A DNA stretch of 64,000 nt from Mycobacterium sp. IDR2000157661. GTDB taxonomy: Bacteria; Actinomycetota; Actinomycetes; Mycobacteriales; Mycobacteriaceae. Made by a program: the position numbers and the translations under genes. The DNA lies in the NCBI RefSeq assembly GCF_022317005.1, contig NZ_CP081006.1:3658001-3722000 (forward strand), in the 5' to 3' direction. The notes beneath the pieces were generated by a model. It did not search any database and was not told the origin of the DNA. It saw only the letters and a program-made list of their open reading frames with translations. The first letter of the stretch is position 1. The number at the start of each line of letters is the position of its first letter. Below are positions 63,356 through 64,000 of the stretch, one piece after another.

Positions 63356-64000
63356 TCAGCGACCACGCCCGGCAGAAATCCTGGCGGTGTCGGCGTCGTC
63401 GTGGTCGTAGCGGCGCGACTCGCCGTCGGGACTGCTGGACGTCTTCTGTTGGCTGCCTTCCAGGTCTTCGCGGATGGCCTCCTGCGCGGCAGGCGGCAGG
63501 GTGTGCATGATCTCGCGCACCCGGGCCTGGCGACGGTGCACCGCCTGGCGCTCTGGCATGCCGGGCGTGGCCTGGATCTGCGGGGGCACACCCTGGATCT
63601 CCTCGACGCCGCCGTGGTGGTGGCCGGAATCGATCATGGCCTGCTCCTCGGCCATCGTCGCCTCGTCCTTCTCCTCGGACATACCGATCGGGCCGATGCG
63701 GCGGCCGTTGAGGAACTGCCCGACCACCGGCTCGTCACTGGTCAGCAGCACCTCGCGCGGACCGAACATCACCAGGTGCTTGCGGAACAGCATGCCGATG
63801 TTGTCCGGCACGGTGCGAGCGACGTTGATGTTGTGCGTGACGATCAGAACGGTGCAGTCGATCTGAGCGTTGATGTCGATCAGCAGCTGCGACAGATACG
63901 CCGTACGGACCGGGTCCAGACCCGAATCGGGCTCGTCGCACAGGATGATCTGCGGGTCGAGCACCAGGGAGCGGGCCAGCCCGGCACGCTTGCGCATGCC
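63356..64000 (-). CDS. mkl: Mce-transport ABC ATPase (Mkl-like), 5' part outside window
   Basis: The frame enters from the right edge at the ABC signature (GGMRKRAGLARSLVLDP). Walker B follows in IILCDEPDSGLDP and the switch His in VLIVTHN. The long C-terminal extension (GHHHGGVEEIQGVPPQIQ onward, about 100 residues) fits the Mkl/MceG type that powers Mce lipid importers. Walker A lies outside the window. From memory mkl is Rv0655 and not beside cobG in M. tuberculosis, so the order has changed here. Confidence 0.85.
   Translation of the reverse strand, partial: GMRKRAGLARSLVLDPQIILCDEPDSGLDPVRTAYLSQLLIDINAQIDCTVLIVTHNINVARTVPDNIGMLFRKHLVMFGPREVLLTSDEPVVGQFLNGRRIGPIGMSEEKDEATMAEEQAMIDSGHHHGGVEEIQGVPPQIQATPGMPERQAVHRRQARVREIMHTLPPAAQEAIREDLEGSQQKTSSSPDGESRRYDHDDADTARISAGRGR

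Overview
The window is chromosomal DNA of a mycobacterium, most likely an environmental rapid grower (Mycolicibacterium type). It is GC-rich, has many GTG starts and ATGA/GTGA overlaps, and carries marker genes of the group: mycothiol ligase mshC, the complete Pup-proteasome set, mycobacterial lipoproteins lppL and lppK, an MTB12-type antigen, and the aerobic cobalamin genes. From memory, the order follows the M. tuberculosis stretch Rv2141c back to Rv2064, with local insertions and losses. The species cannot be fixed from the sequence alone.

Layout. (1) 1-5037 is the integrase end of an integrated element lying at the 3' end of a tRNA-Leu(GAG) gene: a leftward operon of small phage-type genes (excisionase-like, replication-type helix-turn-helix protein, zinc-finger proteins, WhiB-like regulator), a divergent repressor and a tyrosine integrase. 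The far end lies left of the window. (2) 5187-16920 is core metabolism: M20 peptidase, PEBP protein, pyrD, lppL, uppP, a histidine phosphatase, a DUF3090/PI3K-like kinase pair, cysQ, mshC, an SDR and a PAC2 protein. (3) 17003-24860 holds metH with a HAD phosphatase, a sugar transporter and an FAD oxidoreductase, the last two looking like accessory insertions. (4) 24900-32021 has hisE-hisG, redox and thioesterase genes, a RecB-like nuclease, trmI, DUF503, lppK and an MTB12-like gene. (5) 32167-46553 is the Pup-proteasome region (mpa, dop, pup, prcB, prcA, pafA, pafB, pafC), interrupted by a DUF1023 hydrolase cluster and, between pafA and pafBC, by a nuclease-like gene flanked by palindromic repeats. 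(6) 46583-51546 is tatA, tatC, helY and a DUF4333 protein. (7) 51586-54959 has an exonuclease, pepE, an F420-type oxidoreductase and an SDR. (8) 54956-62097 is cobalamin synthesis: cobL-cobM-cobK rightward and cobG-cobH-cobIJ leftward, around a phosphotransferase. (9) 62185-64000 has a 33-residue membrane peptide, a truncated acyl-CoA ligase and the 3' part of an mkl-type ABC ATPase.

How the genes work together. Mpa and PrcBA degrade proteins tagged with Pup; Dop deamidates Pup and also depupylates, PafA ligates it, and PafBC is a DNA-damage regulator. The cob genes make corrin precursors for B12, which metH uses, so B12 supply and use sit in one window. Many genes start right after a TANNNT box at 6-8 nt, as expected for leaderless transcripts; I used this to choose starts.

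The most notable unexplained structure is a roughly 55-bp nested palindrome. It occurs in direct orientation on both sides of an AbiEi/DUF559 nuclease gene inserted in the paf locus, and once more, alone, in the promoter region of the cob-locus phosphotransferase.
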